Shown: piece by piece, positions 1 through 7,254 of the stretch | Position numbering within the stretch: the first letter of the stretch is position 1 | Layout of the letters: each line of letters begins with the position of its first letter | NCBI GenBank assembly: GCA_036244855.1 | Contig: BQKZ01000589.1 | Span: forward strand, 123,247 to 134,001 | DNA from: Temnopleurus reevesii | Lineage: Eukaryota > Echinodermata > Echinoidea > Temnopleuroida > Temnopleuridae | Length of the DNA: 10,755 bases | Reading direction: 5' to 3' | Notes under the pieces: model-generated | What the model saw: only the letters and a program-made list of their open reading frames with translations | What the model was told of the DNA's origin: nothing | Database searches by the model: none | Position numbers and translations under genes: made by a program

Positions 1-119
1 ATTAGAAAGGTCAATCCTTCAGCTTTCTATACATATCAACATTTCTTCATAAAACCATATATGCTCAATTTGCCAACCATTTCAAAAGTGTTACGTTTTT
101 ATTGAGACACACTGTATAA

Positions 120-292
120 GTGCCGCTGATTATGGGCTATCCAGCCGTCTCTCTTCTACTCTTTGCATTTCTTTTGTTATTTTTCTTTTGCATTGTGTTG
201 TCAATTGTTTATTTCATAATGTTAAATATTCACATTTGCTCATATCTTTGTCTTGTATCTTTTTATGACGGAAAATAAAATCAATCAATCAA
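120..292 (+). mobile_element. LINE-like 3' end fragment with (TCAA)n tail
   Basis: The segment ends in TTTATGACGGAAAATAAAA followed by about three TCAA units (281-292). An AT-rich stretch leading to a short tandem tail is the usual 3' terminus of CR1/L2-type non-LTR retrotransposons in marine invertebrates. A related tail with a shared TGACGGAAA core occurs at 8860-8915. No reverse transcriptase coding remains, so this is a 5'-truncated, inactive copy. The left border is not defined. The family assignment is from general resemblance only. Confidence 0.5.
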
Positions 293-388
293 AGATCTTA
301 TGCCTCGTCGATGTTCTAACATGTAAGGCTTTATTATTGTTTTCCGAGCGCAGTTTAAATGTCTATAGACTACAATAACTTCCTATTA

Positions 389-509
389 GGGCAGTCAAAC
401 CTAGAGACTGACCCTACTGATCAGTTTGTCAGCAGTATGGGATCAGCAGGGTTGGATCAGCCGATAGATATGACTACTCTACTGTAGTAAAATGATGTTG
501 CGACTGCCC
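389..509. mobile_element. short TIR element (MITE-like), 121 bp
   Basis: The segment begins GGGCAGTC and ends GACTGCCC, an exact inverted pair. Both sides carry the same five bases, TATTA (384-388 and 510-514), which reads as a target-site duplication; if only TTA or TA is duplicated, the inverted ends grow slightly. The interior has repeated GATCAG motifs and no coding potential. The size and structure fit a non-autonomous cut-and-paste element. The superfamily cannot be decided from one copy. Confidence 0.6.
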
Positions 510-514
510 TATTA

Positions 515-1009
515 AATAAAAGAACATGAGTGTTCACTGCTAAGGAACCTTTGGCAATGCTGCTAGGGACCAATGCACATCAAACAACGTGAAACGTTTT
601 ATACCTTTAATTTTATCAATACTTTAATTTATAATCTGAAGCCACATCTCATACTAAAATCAATGATAAAAATGTGGTCCTGGTTGCAGCTAAACTTTGC
701 TGACCGAATATGGGCCATGATTTACAAAAAAAATTACATAATGATTAATTGAACGTAGTTTGATACTATGGGAAGAGCCCCATAGTAAGCTCATTCCTCA
801 TCCAATATTGTTTACCAGCTTGCGAAACAACCTAGATACCTATGGAAACTCGGTCATGCAGAGAACCGTGGCAATAATAAGAACCGCATGGGGTTATCCC
901 TCATCATAGAGCAGGTTTTATATTGTGACTTCACTGAAACAGCAATGGAGTCCAACATGCTGTCATCTCATGATTTTCAACGAGATTGTTTAATGTGTAA
1001 TATGCTTAC
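515..1009. other. non-coding stretch, nothing recognised
   Basis: On the minus strand this would be the intron following the last visible exon. It is AT-rich with stop codons in all frames. I see no convincing splice-bounded exon, RNA gene or repeat partner elsewhere in the window. Confidence 0.5.
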
Positions 1010-1090
1010 CGGGTGTAGAACTTGCTGGAGGTGTCGCATACTCTTCTGACGAAACTCGATCTGATGTGCCTTCAGGAGGAGTTGAAATAT
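1010..1090 (-). CDS. Ser/Thr/Pro-rich repeat exon, copy 2 (exon 5 of mosaic gene)
   Basis: This is an 81-base exon read on the minus strand. The acceptor is a pyrimidine-rich tract ending TTTCAG before position 1090, and the donor is GTAAGC after 1010. It starts with two bases and ends with one base of split codons, so it is phase 1-1 with 26 whole codons. The peptide starts ISTPPEGTSD and ends PPASSTP, rich in Ser, Thr and Pro like an O-glycosylated mucin-type linker. It has exactly the length of the exon at 2021-2101, and by eye 11 of 26 residues are identical, including ISTP, EGT and the final TP. Splicing from that exon keeps the frame and gives a Gly-to-Asp-type split codon, GAT. A longer exon using an upstream CACAG acceptor is open but in the wrong phase. 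No stop or 3' end is seen; the gene should continue below 1010. Confidence 0.7.
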
Positions 1091-1133
1091 CTGAAAGCAG
1101 CAAAGGGAATGACTCTTTTGAATCCTGTGAAAC

Positions 1134-1343
1134 ATCATATCGTCCGTGTTTTCACGAAGTGACGGGAGCCAGATGGTATTGTTACACGAAATGAGTTACA
1201 AATCCATTGAAACATTTCCGATATAATTAACTTGCCGTTCGAAACGATCTCCGTTGAATTGACGCAATGTCGGGATTTCTTTGTCTTCATGCAATAATTC
1301 CTTTTTGGCTTCCGTCACTTCGTGAAAACACGGACGATATGAT
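1134..1343. repeat. perfect 32-bp inverted repeat with 146-bp spacer
   Basis: The arms are 1134-1165 and 1312-1343. The left arm begins ATCATATCGTCCGTGTTTTC and the right arm is its exact reverse complement over 32 bases. Weaker similarity continues into the spacer (GAGCCAGA on the left against AAGCCAAA on the reversed right arm), suggesting longer arms that have diverged. In a minus-strand transcript this would form a long stem in intron 4 whose near edge is about 44 bases upstream of the exon 5 acceptor. It may be a foldback element; no target-site duplication is clear. Confidence 0.85.
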
Positions 1344-1454
1344 GAGGGGGAATATACAATGACAATAAAAACGTCCAATGTCTTGCACGAAACTTAAAGG
1401 GTATATGAAGTCAATAATAATACTTTAGTATTAAAGAAGGTGGTATGCTCAAAA

Positions 1455-1755
1455 GAAACTCCCCTAAACACGTCATAACATTAAAGAAACGTTTAGTTGA
1501 TGGAATATTGAATTTTAAAGTTTTAACATTTCCCATGGTGATTAAAAAATACTTGGACGAAGCATAGCTCGCATGTTTAAGATATAAGGATGTGCTCAAC
1601 AGAGAACGTGCACGCATTTAAGAAGCCACGTACGGAGCCTCACTCGGGATTAGGATCCGTGCGTCGACCGCGAACGAGATGTTTGTTTCTTACTTATTAA
1701 CTACTTATCCATATCATGTGGGATAAAATTATTTCACGTTAATTTCATGTACATA
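1455..1755. repeat. dispersed repeat family A, copy 1
   Basis: This block matches the reverse complement of about 5931-6215. The best part is around 1618-1695, where GAAGCCACGTACGGA and CTCACTCGGGATT recur almost unchanged next to GTGCGTCGA and GAACGAGATGTTT. Similarity is weaker at both ends (CCTAAAC near 1463, ATTATGTGGGATAAA-like sequence near 1720). There is no shared reading frame. It is probably a transposon relic of unknown class. Confidence 0.75.
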
Positions 1756-2020
1756 AATTATACAAATTACACTTTTTAACCTCAGTATCCTTTAATGCCA
1801 GTCCAGGAAAACTGTACTCAAACTAGACTAGGAAACTATAACCCAATTGTGGGGATTCGTGCTATGAATATGGCCCACGTGGCAATCGTTCACTCTATGT
1901 CGATATTTTACTAAAAAGAAAATAACATGAGAAAACATGCGGGAGATGTTTTTGGAAAACTTTGTAAGATATTCAATAAATTCATCGTGGAATTTCTAAA
2001 TGCGTTATTATCATGCTTAC

Positions 2021-2101
2021 CCGGTGTAGTGGTTGCTGTAATTGCTGATGACTGCCCGGACCGAGGTAGGTATGTTGTGCCCTCTAGAGGTGTTGAAATG
2101 G
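2021..2101 (-). CDS. Ser/Thr/Pro-rich repeat exon, copy 1 (exon 4 of mosaic gene)
   Basis: This is an 81-base minus-strand exon with a strong acceptor (pyrimidine tract ending TTTATTTCAG before 2101) and a donor GTAAGCATGA after 2021. It is phase 1-1 with 26 whole codons. The peptide starts ISTPLEGTTYLP and ends AITATTTP: Thr, Ser and Pro dominate and no cysteine is present. This suggests an extended, probably O-glycosylated spacer rather than a folded domain. If joined directly to the EGF exon, the split codon is GCC (Ala) and the frame stays open. The donor flank GTAAGCAT is shared with exon 5, which supports a tandem exon duplication. An open frame on the opposite strand (1927-2127) is an antisense shadow of this exon. 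Confidence is limited by its short length; the duplicate with matching splice sites is the main support. Confidence 0.72.
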
Positions 2102-2127
2102 CTGAAATAAAAGAAGGAAACTCTTAG

Positions 2128-2260
2128 CACGATATAATACATTTCCGTAAAGTTAAGTCAAAAGCCAATTCAATGCTCCTTTGAAATCACTTAAAATCAC
2201 GACCGGCTTGTAATTGTTGTGTCCCCACAGTCCAATTCACGGCGTACAGGGCCATTGTCC
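2128..2260. repeat. dispersed repeat family B, copy 1
   Basis: This block matches the reverse complement of about 8415-8549. CCAATTCAATGCTCCTTTG and CCGGCTTGTAATTGTTGTGT are nearly identical in both, with weaker similarity on to about 2260. It begins about 27 bases from the acceptor of the exon at 2021-2101. No coding frame is shared. Its class is unknown. Confidence 0.75.
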
Positions 2261-2644
2261 TATGGCCCACTTGGTTTCATGGAAATATTTGATATTATGT
2301 TTCTAAACAGGAAGTAGTATTACTTGGTGTCGAAACGTAAGGGGTTTGATACCGTAACGATCATCAAGTAAAACAAGTGCAATGTCGTGAGGATGTGAAA
2401 CACCTATATTTGAGCATTTGCTTGGAAGGTCGACGGCTGTTCGGGTAGAACTTGGTTACCTTTTTACTTAGAATGATAAAATATGAACCAAACCCTGGAG
2501 TTATCCGATCGTTTTACCTTGAATATAGTATTCTCTTATCGATTCTGCATGTATTTTGAGAAGAATCACGTTGAACCCTCAATTGATATTTTCTACAAAT
2601 CCATTAAAATCATATGTACAAAGTGGATGAGGAGTTTTCCGACA

Positions 2645-2652
2645 TGACGTCA
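2645..2652. promoter_or_regulatory. palindromic CRE (TGACGTCA)
   Basis: This is an exact full-palindrome CREB/ATF site. The same octamer occurs at 4495-4502 in a CpG-rich patch and at 9337-9344 inside a MITE. Here nothing else promoter-like accompanies it, so a chance or repeat-derived match is possible. Confidence 0.3.
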
Positions 2653-3435
2653 CAGATTCCAGCGGCAGTGATCGTCATGTCTATAAAAATTAAGAATTTT
2701 GCTCAATTTTTCAATTTGTTCTTCGGATCTTTTTTTTTTCATTCACCGAGAATATGACAATTTCAGGGTCCCCCCCCCCTTTACAATATCTTAAAGAAAC
2801 AATTTTCGGCAAAAGTTTGTCGGAATCTGGAACCTTTGTAACGGTATGGAGGGATAGTTTGGTAGCCATTTTGTAACGATGCTTGAGGCCCAGTTCAGTA
2901 AGGTCTGTCTAATGCCTGTTTAAACGTATATATATGCTTGATACGGCAAAATTAGGTAAGTGATAAAATGAATCATTGGCTATGAGACAAGGAGCCGCAA
3001 ATCATTTCAGGCGTTTTATCTATTCGTATACGCACATAATAACGCAAACTACATTGAAAAGAACGGTTCGATAATTGTACATTCGCTTTCTCGCTTGCAT
3101 GTTTACGGTTAACACGGACTGAAGTGTGGAACCGTTTTCATTTGATGAATTTCCGTAAACACCTCAATTCAACCTGATGTGCTATATTGTTGGAAAAGCT
3201 AAAAGAATCGAGAGAAACAGCAGCTATCATGATAAAATTGATTCCCACAGACACACTTACTGGATATTTTCACCTACTAGCAAGAAAAGAGGAGCATCTA
3301 GGTCTGCAATTGTCATTGATTGGAAAGGCCATTAATGAACCAATCAAGTATCTTTAGAAGGCTAAATGAGCTTTATATATGTTATCTTTCGTTCAAACAC
3401 TAGATCGAAATATCGGTGCCCCAGTTATCTCTTAA

Positions 3436-3880
3436 AAGAAAAGTGTCTACCCCAAAATAATATTTTTTTTTTAACAGGAGCAGAACAATTTGGTGAGTAA
3501 AACAAAAACCGGACAAGTAATACAACAAATTATGAATTTTCAAAGATTTGAAAAAATGGGCAAATCAGTGGAAATTCCCAGAGATGTTGCCAATTTGATG
3601 ACATCATGGGTGCACAACTAACCAGAGTTTTCAAGATAAACATGGTGGAAACTTATCATTTTTACAGAAAGTTGCAACGTTTCTATGAATGTAAACATGC
3701 AAATAGTGGACCTACATATCTATCATAAAGATATCCTACGGTTAAAGTTTTGAGGAAATCATATATTTGGGGAAAAAGTAACATTTTATGACATTGATGT
3801 GAATGTAATAAATAGTTAGTTATGCACCTGTGATGTCATCAGTTGCCACTCAACACTTTCTTATTACAGTCTACCGGCAG
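3436..3880. mobile_element. diverged, end-truncated copy of the TTAA MITE
   Basis: The element starts AAGAAAAGTGTCTACCCC immediately after a TTAA at 3432-3435. It matches the reverse complement of the MITE at 9204-9749 through roughly 3880, including GGGCAAATCAGTGGAAATTC and GATGTTGCCAATTT. The far end expected from the other copy (GGATAGACTTTACTT then TTAA) is not found, so that end is lost or too diverged to see. Short open frames that start at a shared ATG (3557 here) do not stay in the same frame between the copies, so the conservation is at DNA level. Confidence 0.7.
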
Positions 3881-4390
3881 TGCCTTTTGATAACAATGGA
3901 TAATGAGCATGATTGCTCCATTTTATCTCGGCCCTCTACAGCTCACATGTAGTACAGTCACCACCTCGTCAAACGCAATATTTTCCTGTTATTTGACATA
4001 CACCTATGAAATGAATCTATAATCGGCGAATGCGCACTTTAATCAGAAGAATGCATTGGTGAATTGTTCTCTGATAATTTTCCTGTCGACTGATAAAAAA
4101 TTAGGTAATTTCTGTCTCCGTTAAGTGTATTTTAATGCCATTAAGATTAATGAATTTTCGACCCTTCGGCAGTCGAATTTTTTTAACATAAGATTTCTTT
4201 TCGTGATCCTGACCCGTGCAAAAACTGAATTTTATTTTTGTCTTCAAATTTCAAAGGAGGATGAGTGTGGAAGATAAACAATAAAGAAAAAAGTTAGAGT
4301 CGCGAGGGTTTAAAGTGATTTTGAAGGGTTGGAAGTATGACATTTTACCAGGAGTTCACCCGAAATTCCGTGTGTTTCGATGGTAAAACA

Positions 4391-4453
4391 CTTATGGGTC
4401 TACCATAGGAGACGGCGCGCGCTCTCCACCGCCTCCTATGATAGACCCATAAG
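4391..4453 (-). repeat. 25-bp stem, 13-base loop hairpin
   Basis: The arms are 4391-4415 (starting CTTATGGGTCTACCATAGGA) and 4429-4453; the loop is 4416-4428 and GC-rich. There are two mismatches in 25. In a plus-strand RNA these are A-C mispairs, but in a minus-strand RNA both become G-U wobbles, so the minus transcript folds without a break. The minus strand is also the sense strand of the surrounding intron 3. The length is near that of a short pre-miRNA-like hairpin, but an over-perfect stem also fits a transposon foldback. Confidence 0.7.
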
Positions 4454-4494
4454 AGTCTATGAAGCTAGTGCGTTCGCGATTGCTTGGAACCGGA

Positions 4495-4553
4495 TGACGT
4501 CATCACCCGGGCGATACGATTTCTGTAGTCAAATCGCGGCATTAGCCAATCAG
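4495..4553. promoter_or_regulatory. CRE plus CCAAT box in CpG-rich patch
   Basis: TGACGTCA (4495-4502) is a perfect CREB/ATF palindrome and AGCCAATCAG (4544-4553) is a full NF-Y type CCAAT box, 41 bases apart. The surrounding 4410-4600 is much richer in CG dinucleotides than the window as a whole. The combination resembles an RNA polymerase II promoter. I find no gene starting on either side, so it may be a transposon's own promoter or an intronic enhancer. Confidence 0.4.
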
Positions 4554-5667
4554 AGCGCCGATATCAAAATGAGGTGAGGCGATCTCTGACTTGTCGACAA
4601 AATTCAGTGATCCTGACCCGTGCATAATATGAAATTACAAATCTTCTTCACATATCGACACTCTATTAGTTGCAGGTATTTTTCGAATAAAAAATGGTGA
4701 GAGTCAAGTGAGAAATTAGGGGATTTATTGTCCCTGAATATTTTAGTTCGTTTCTGTTCTGAAGTGAATAATGTTATGCCATAAAGGATGGATGTATATC
4801 ACTGTATCATAAAAAAAAATCAAATCTAGAGAAAGATTGGACTTTCAACTGCTAGAAAATGTACATGTTACAAAGGTTTTATATATATGCGACGGAATAA
4901 TAAGGGATCAACACAAGGGTGCATTGCCTAATTAGCTATTCATGGTCGTCTGTTTCGTGAATACGTGCCCGTTAAATGGGTGCGGGTTGATTGATTAGTT
5001 CTCCAATTTTTCTCAAACTGTTCATGTTCTGTTCATCTTGTTTTTTGTGTACACGTCTACCTTGGATTACAAAGTGCATGCGTACAAGCAATCGTAACTA
5101 CGCCCTTTGTTTACACATATCATGCATATCTTACTGTTTAGCTCTAAGGCATTGTATTGTTCTCGCTTCCTGCTTAAGTATTAGCATGATATTTGACTCT
5201 CTTTTTATAGCAAAATGTTGGGGTATATGCAAGGTTCTGTAGTCTCTTTTAGTTCGTTTTAAGTCTGAACTTCTTAACAAGTTGAAAGAACTATTCGAAA
5301 CATAGCTTATAATCCGGTAAAATTGAAATGCTGCAAACCATTACTGGGAGCAATTCCTGACATTTTGAGGACAACGTTTTTTTTTCATACAGACCAAGAA
5401 AAATAGTTTATTGCAGAAAAATGAGCAAAGGGTTATCAAAATGCTCCAAGGAATCGTTTAAAAGACAATCGAAAAGTTCTATTCGTAGCTTGTTTGCATT
5501 GTAAATATGAAATATGAAAAACAATTTTTAGAGGTGAAAATGGACGGGAGTTTCGAAATCACTCCAACGAGCCATGCCCAAAATAAACTTTGCACAGGAA
5601 TGATCAGTGGCTGGCACTACAGGATCAATGTACCTGGCACGGGGATGTAGTATACAAAGCAGCTTAA

Positions 5668-5692
5668 ATGATAATAATAATAATAATAATGA
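5668..5692. repeat. (ATA)n microsatellite, SINE tail
   Basis: About seven ATA/TAA units sit at the 3' end of the minus-strand SINE. This is a typical simple-repeat tail of tRNA-derived SINEs in marine invertebrates. Confidence 0.85.
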
Positions 5693-5923
5693 TATATCCA
5701 ATTTATACAGCGCACGTATTCACTCTCATTCCTGAGTGCTCAACGCGCTTTACATTATTATTACCTTGGCTTTAGCCCGGCAGCCACCAGCGCACTTGGC
5801 ATTTCAAAGAATAAATATTCCTGCCAGGTACCCATTCACCTCACTTGCGTTGATGCAGCGAAGTGTGGACGAATTTCTTGCTTAAGGAAATTGACGCCAT
5901 GGGTAGGAATCGAACCTACGACC
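5668..5923 (-). mobile_element. tRNA-derived SINE, 5'-truncated
   Basis: Read on the minus strand, the element begins with a tRNA-like T arm, GTAGG TTCGATT CCTAC, that contains the RNA polymerase III B box GGTTCGATTCC (complement of 5906-5916). A conserved body follows and then GTAAAGCGCGTTGAGCACTC near the 3' end, closing with the ATA/TAA tail at 5668-5692. The A box and the rest of the tRNA head should lie about 35 bases upstream of the B box, above 5925. Instead the sequence changes there to dispersed repeat A, so the internal promoter is broken. The family resembles SINEs common in echinoderms; the name is not certain. Confidence 0.8.
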
Positions 5924-5930
5924 CTCACCG

Positions 5931-6215
5931 AAGTACATAAAATGGACTTAAAATAACTTTATCCGACATAATATAGTTACTAGTTAAGAAGTTAGAAGCA
6001 AATAAACATCTCGTTCACGATCGACGCACGGAGCCGAATCCCGAGTGAGGTTCCGTACGTGGCTTCCTGAATGCGTGCGAGTTTTTTTTGCGTGTGTGCA
6101 CGTCCCTAGGTTTTAAGGAGACGCTTTTGATTTGTCAGGTGAAACGCTTGATTTTTAAAACTCAATATTCTAAAAAGTAACCATGTTTTTAATGGCATGG
6201 AATGTTTAGGTGGGT
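5931..6215. repeat. dispersed repeat family A, copy 2 (inverted relative to copy 1)
   Basis: This is the reverse complement of the block at 1455-1755. The best-preserved core is about 5998-6080 (ATCTCGTTC, TCGACGCACGGA, CCGAGTGAGG, CGTACGTGGCTTCC). It abuts the truncated head of the SINE, so one of the two elements probably interrupted the other, or they form a composite that moved together. Confidence 0.75.
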
Positions 6216-6294
6216 AAGTTTTGTGTACACTGTACTACCGACTAGCAGATTATTATTTTGTCCTCACATGCCCTTTAGGGAAGGGCTAATATAC

Positions 6295-6422
6295 ATAAAA
6301 CCTACAACTTTATTAATCATGGCAAATACTGTTGAATCCTTTTACTCACTCACGACTGTTGCTCTTGGTTGTCATGGTTTTTTATAATCAGTGACAAAGT
6401 CGTGAGTAATTGTAGGTTTTAT
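6295..6422. mobile_element. small foldback/TIR element, 128 bp
   Basis: The ends are exact 13-base inverted repeats: ATAAAACCTACAA (6295-6307) and TTGTAGGTTTTAT (6410-6422). A second inverted pair lies inside, CTCACGACT against AGTCGTGAG. The nested palindromes and small size suggest a MITE-like foldback. No target-site duplication longer than about two bases is clear. Confidence 0.6.
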
Positions 6423-6504
6423 ACAACAGGTCGCTCGATTTGAACTCGTCATTTGGAATGAAATCATTAATTATTTAGATTAAAAGCAATAACGAAAATC
6501 ATAC

Positions 6505-6618
6505 CATTTCCATCACGTTGATTGCAATGTAAACCTCCAAAGCCAACGTGACAATGACACTCATAGCTTGTCAGCGTTTCATCGCACGAACCGTGTTCAC
6601 AGGGATTACTGTAACAGT
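6505..6618 (-). CDS. EGF-like domain exon (exon 3 of mosaic gene)
   Basis: This 114-base minus-strand exon is bounded by an AG acceptor above 6618 and a GT donor (GTATGA) below 6505. It is phase 1-1 with 37 whole codons, the classic layout of a shuffled EGF exon. The peptide begins DCYSNPCEHGSC and continues to YECHCHVGFGGLHC. The six cysteines are spaced C-x4-C-x4-C-x8-C-x-C-x8-C, matching EGF-like domains (disulfides expected 1-3, 2-4, 5-6), with the usual Gly-Phe-Gly before the last cysteine. In the joined protein it covers about residues 95-132. The single Asp before the first cysteine does not give a full calcium-binding consensus. EGF domains act outside the cell as adhesion or receptor-binding modules. 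The partner of this one cannot be told from sequence. Confidence 0.93.
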
Positions 6619-7254
6619 CTACATACAGAAATTAAAAGAAAACATGAAAAAAAGGAATGATTATGTTTGACACATTTGTACATTTGAAATTTCAAGGGAA
6701 CGTCCAACAAAAATAATATAAAGATGATATTATTTAAAAACCAGAGAAAATTAGAAAGTTATCAGTCTGATGAGAGAAGATGACATAGCTATGAATATGT
6801 GAATATGGTTCAATTAAGGTCTGAAAACTATGATCGTATGAGTAATTAGATGAACAAATACAGACCAGAATAAGATCTGCATATTGATTCGACTATGAGC
6901 ATTCATGAAATACCCATACTGAAAGTGTATTGTATTTTATGAAACACAGTGAACTCGTTTTCACACATGAGGGATTAAAGTTGTTCTGTGATCGCGGTGA
7001 TGACTCTAGTTCCAATACACATCCTGCAATGTGAGCCCATAGAAATGATCATGATCAAATTAATTTTGGCAATGTGTCTTTTAAGCCATTTCCGTTGTTT
7101 TATCCAGCTTGTCATGTCACTAAAACGTGTTTATTAAAAGGTTTTTCGTTCTATTACTCTGATTGTTCTACTGGGATGTATGTTTTTTGGGATGACCATC
7201 TCATTAACATAGAATGAACACGACAATTAAGATCTTTGAATAATTAAAAGTTAC
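6619..7254 (-). other. intron 2 of mosaic gene
   Basis: This 636-base interval lies between the Cys4 and EGF exons. It is AT-rich and I see no repeat, RNA gene or extra exon in it. The acceptor side is weak in pyrimidines (TTCTGTATGTAG). Confidence 0.7.

Larger units (their letters stand above)
1091..2020 (-). other. intron 4 of mosaic gene
   Basis: This is the interval between the two 81-base exons. It holds the 32-bp inverted repeat (1134-1165 with 1312-1343) and one copy of a dispersed repeat (1455-1755). A 60-codon open frame on the minus strand at 1196-1378 starts in one arm of the inverted repeat; it lacks convincing splice borders and is not called as a gene. Nothing recognisable lies in 1756-2020. 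Confidence 0.55.
4203..4624. repeat. 18-bp exact direct repeat bracketing a 386-bp segment
   Basis: GTGATCCTGACCCGTGCA occurs at 4203-4220 and again at 4607-4624. An exact 18-mer pair could be a long target-site duplication of the kind left by retroposition, with 4221-4606 as the insert, or internal repeats of a larger element. The insert begins AAAACTGAATTTT and ends AAAATTCA, so a short inverted TGAATTTT is also present. No poly-A tail marks a retroposed end. Confidence 0.6.
2102..6504 (-). other. intron 3 of mosaic gene (about 4.4 kb)
   Basis: This is the interval between the EGF exon and the first Ser/Thr/Pro exon. It carries repeat copies at 2128-2260, 3436-3880, 5668-5923, 5931-6215 and 6295-6422, plus the CpG-rich patch at 4391-4624. 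Between 2261 and 3435 I see only low-complexity runs (a T run near 2731, a C run near 2771) and a palindromic CRE at 2645-2652. In 3881-4202 and 4625-5667 I see nothing recognisable. Further small phase-1 exons could be hidden here; none could be supported by eye. Confidence 0.5.

Noticed and set aside
1010..1126. Longer version of exon 5 using a CACAG acceptor near 1126
   Set aside because: Open, but phase 0 at its start, so it cannot follow the phase-1 donors of the other exons; the TTTCAG acceptor at 1091-1092 fits.
1411..1617. 68-codon minus-strand open frame
   Set aside because: Falls mostly in dispersed repeat A, and the inverted copy at 5931-6215 does not keep the frame.
1927..2127. 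66-codon plus-strand open frame
   Set aside because: Antisense to the Ser/Thr/Pro exon at 2021-2101, which has proper splice sites and a duplicate on the minus strand.
2249..2268. Small hairpin GGGCCAT/ATGGCCC with a six-base loop
   Set aside because: A seven-base stem is expected by chance in this much sequence; no terminator or RNA context.
2284..2305. Candidate acceptor TTCCTGTTTAG on the minus strand
   Set aside because: The phase-1 frame meets a stop at once and no suitable donor follows.
3263..3280. Possible 16-base microexon on the minus strand
   Set aside because: There is a pyrimidine-rich TTGCTAG acceptor and a GTAAGTG donor, but 16 bases would break the phase-1 frame and nothing else supports it.
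4380..4577. 65-codon plus-strand open frame starting MVKHLWVYH
   Set aside because: It reads through both arms of the hairpin and the CpG-rich patch; no other support for coding.
4991..5242. 83-codon plus-strand open frame rich in Cys and hydrophobic residues
   Set aside because: No splice or promoter context, no recognisable domain, composition typical of translated AT-rich DNA.
5906..5916. tRNA gene
   Set aside because: Only the T arm/B box is present; there is no acceptor stem, D arm or A box, so it is the SINE head and not a tRNA gene.
6202..6387. 61-codon plus-strand open frame
   Set aside because: It covers the foldback element at 6295-6422 and repeat A; no recognisable protein.
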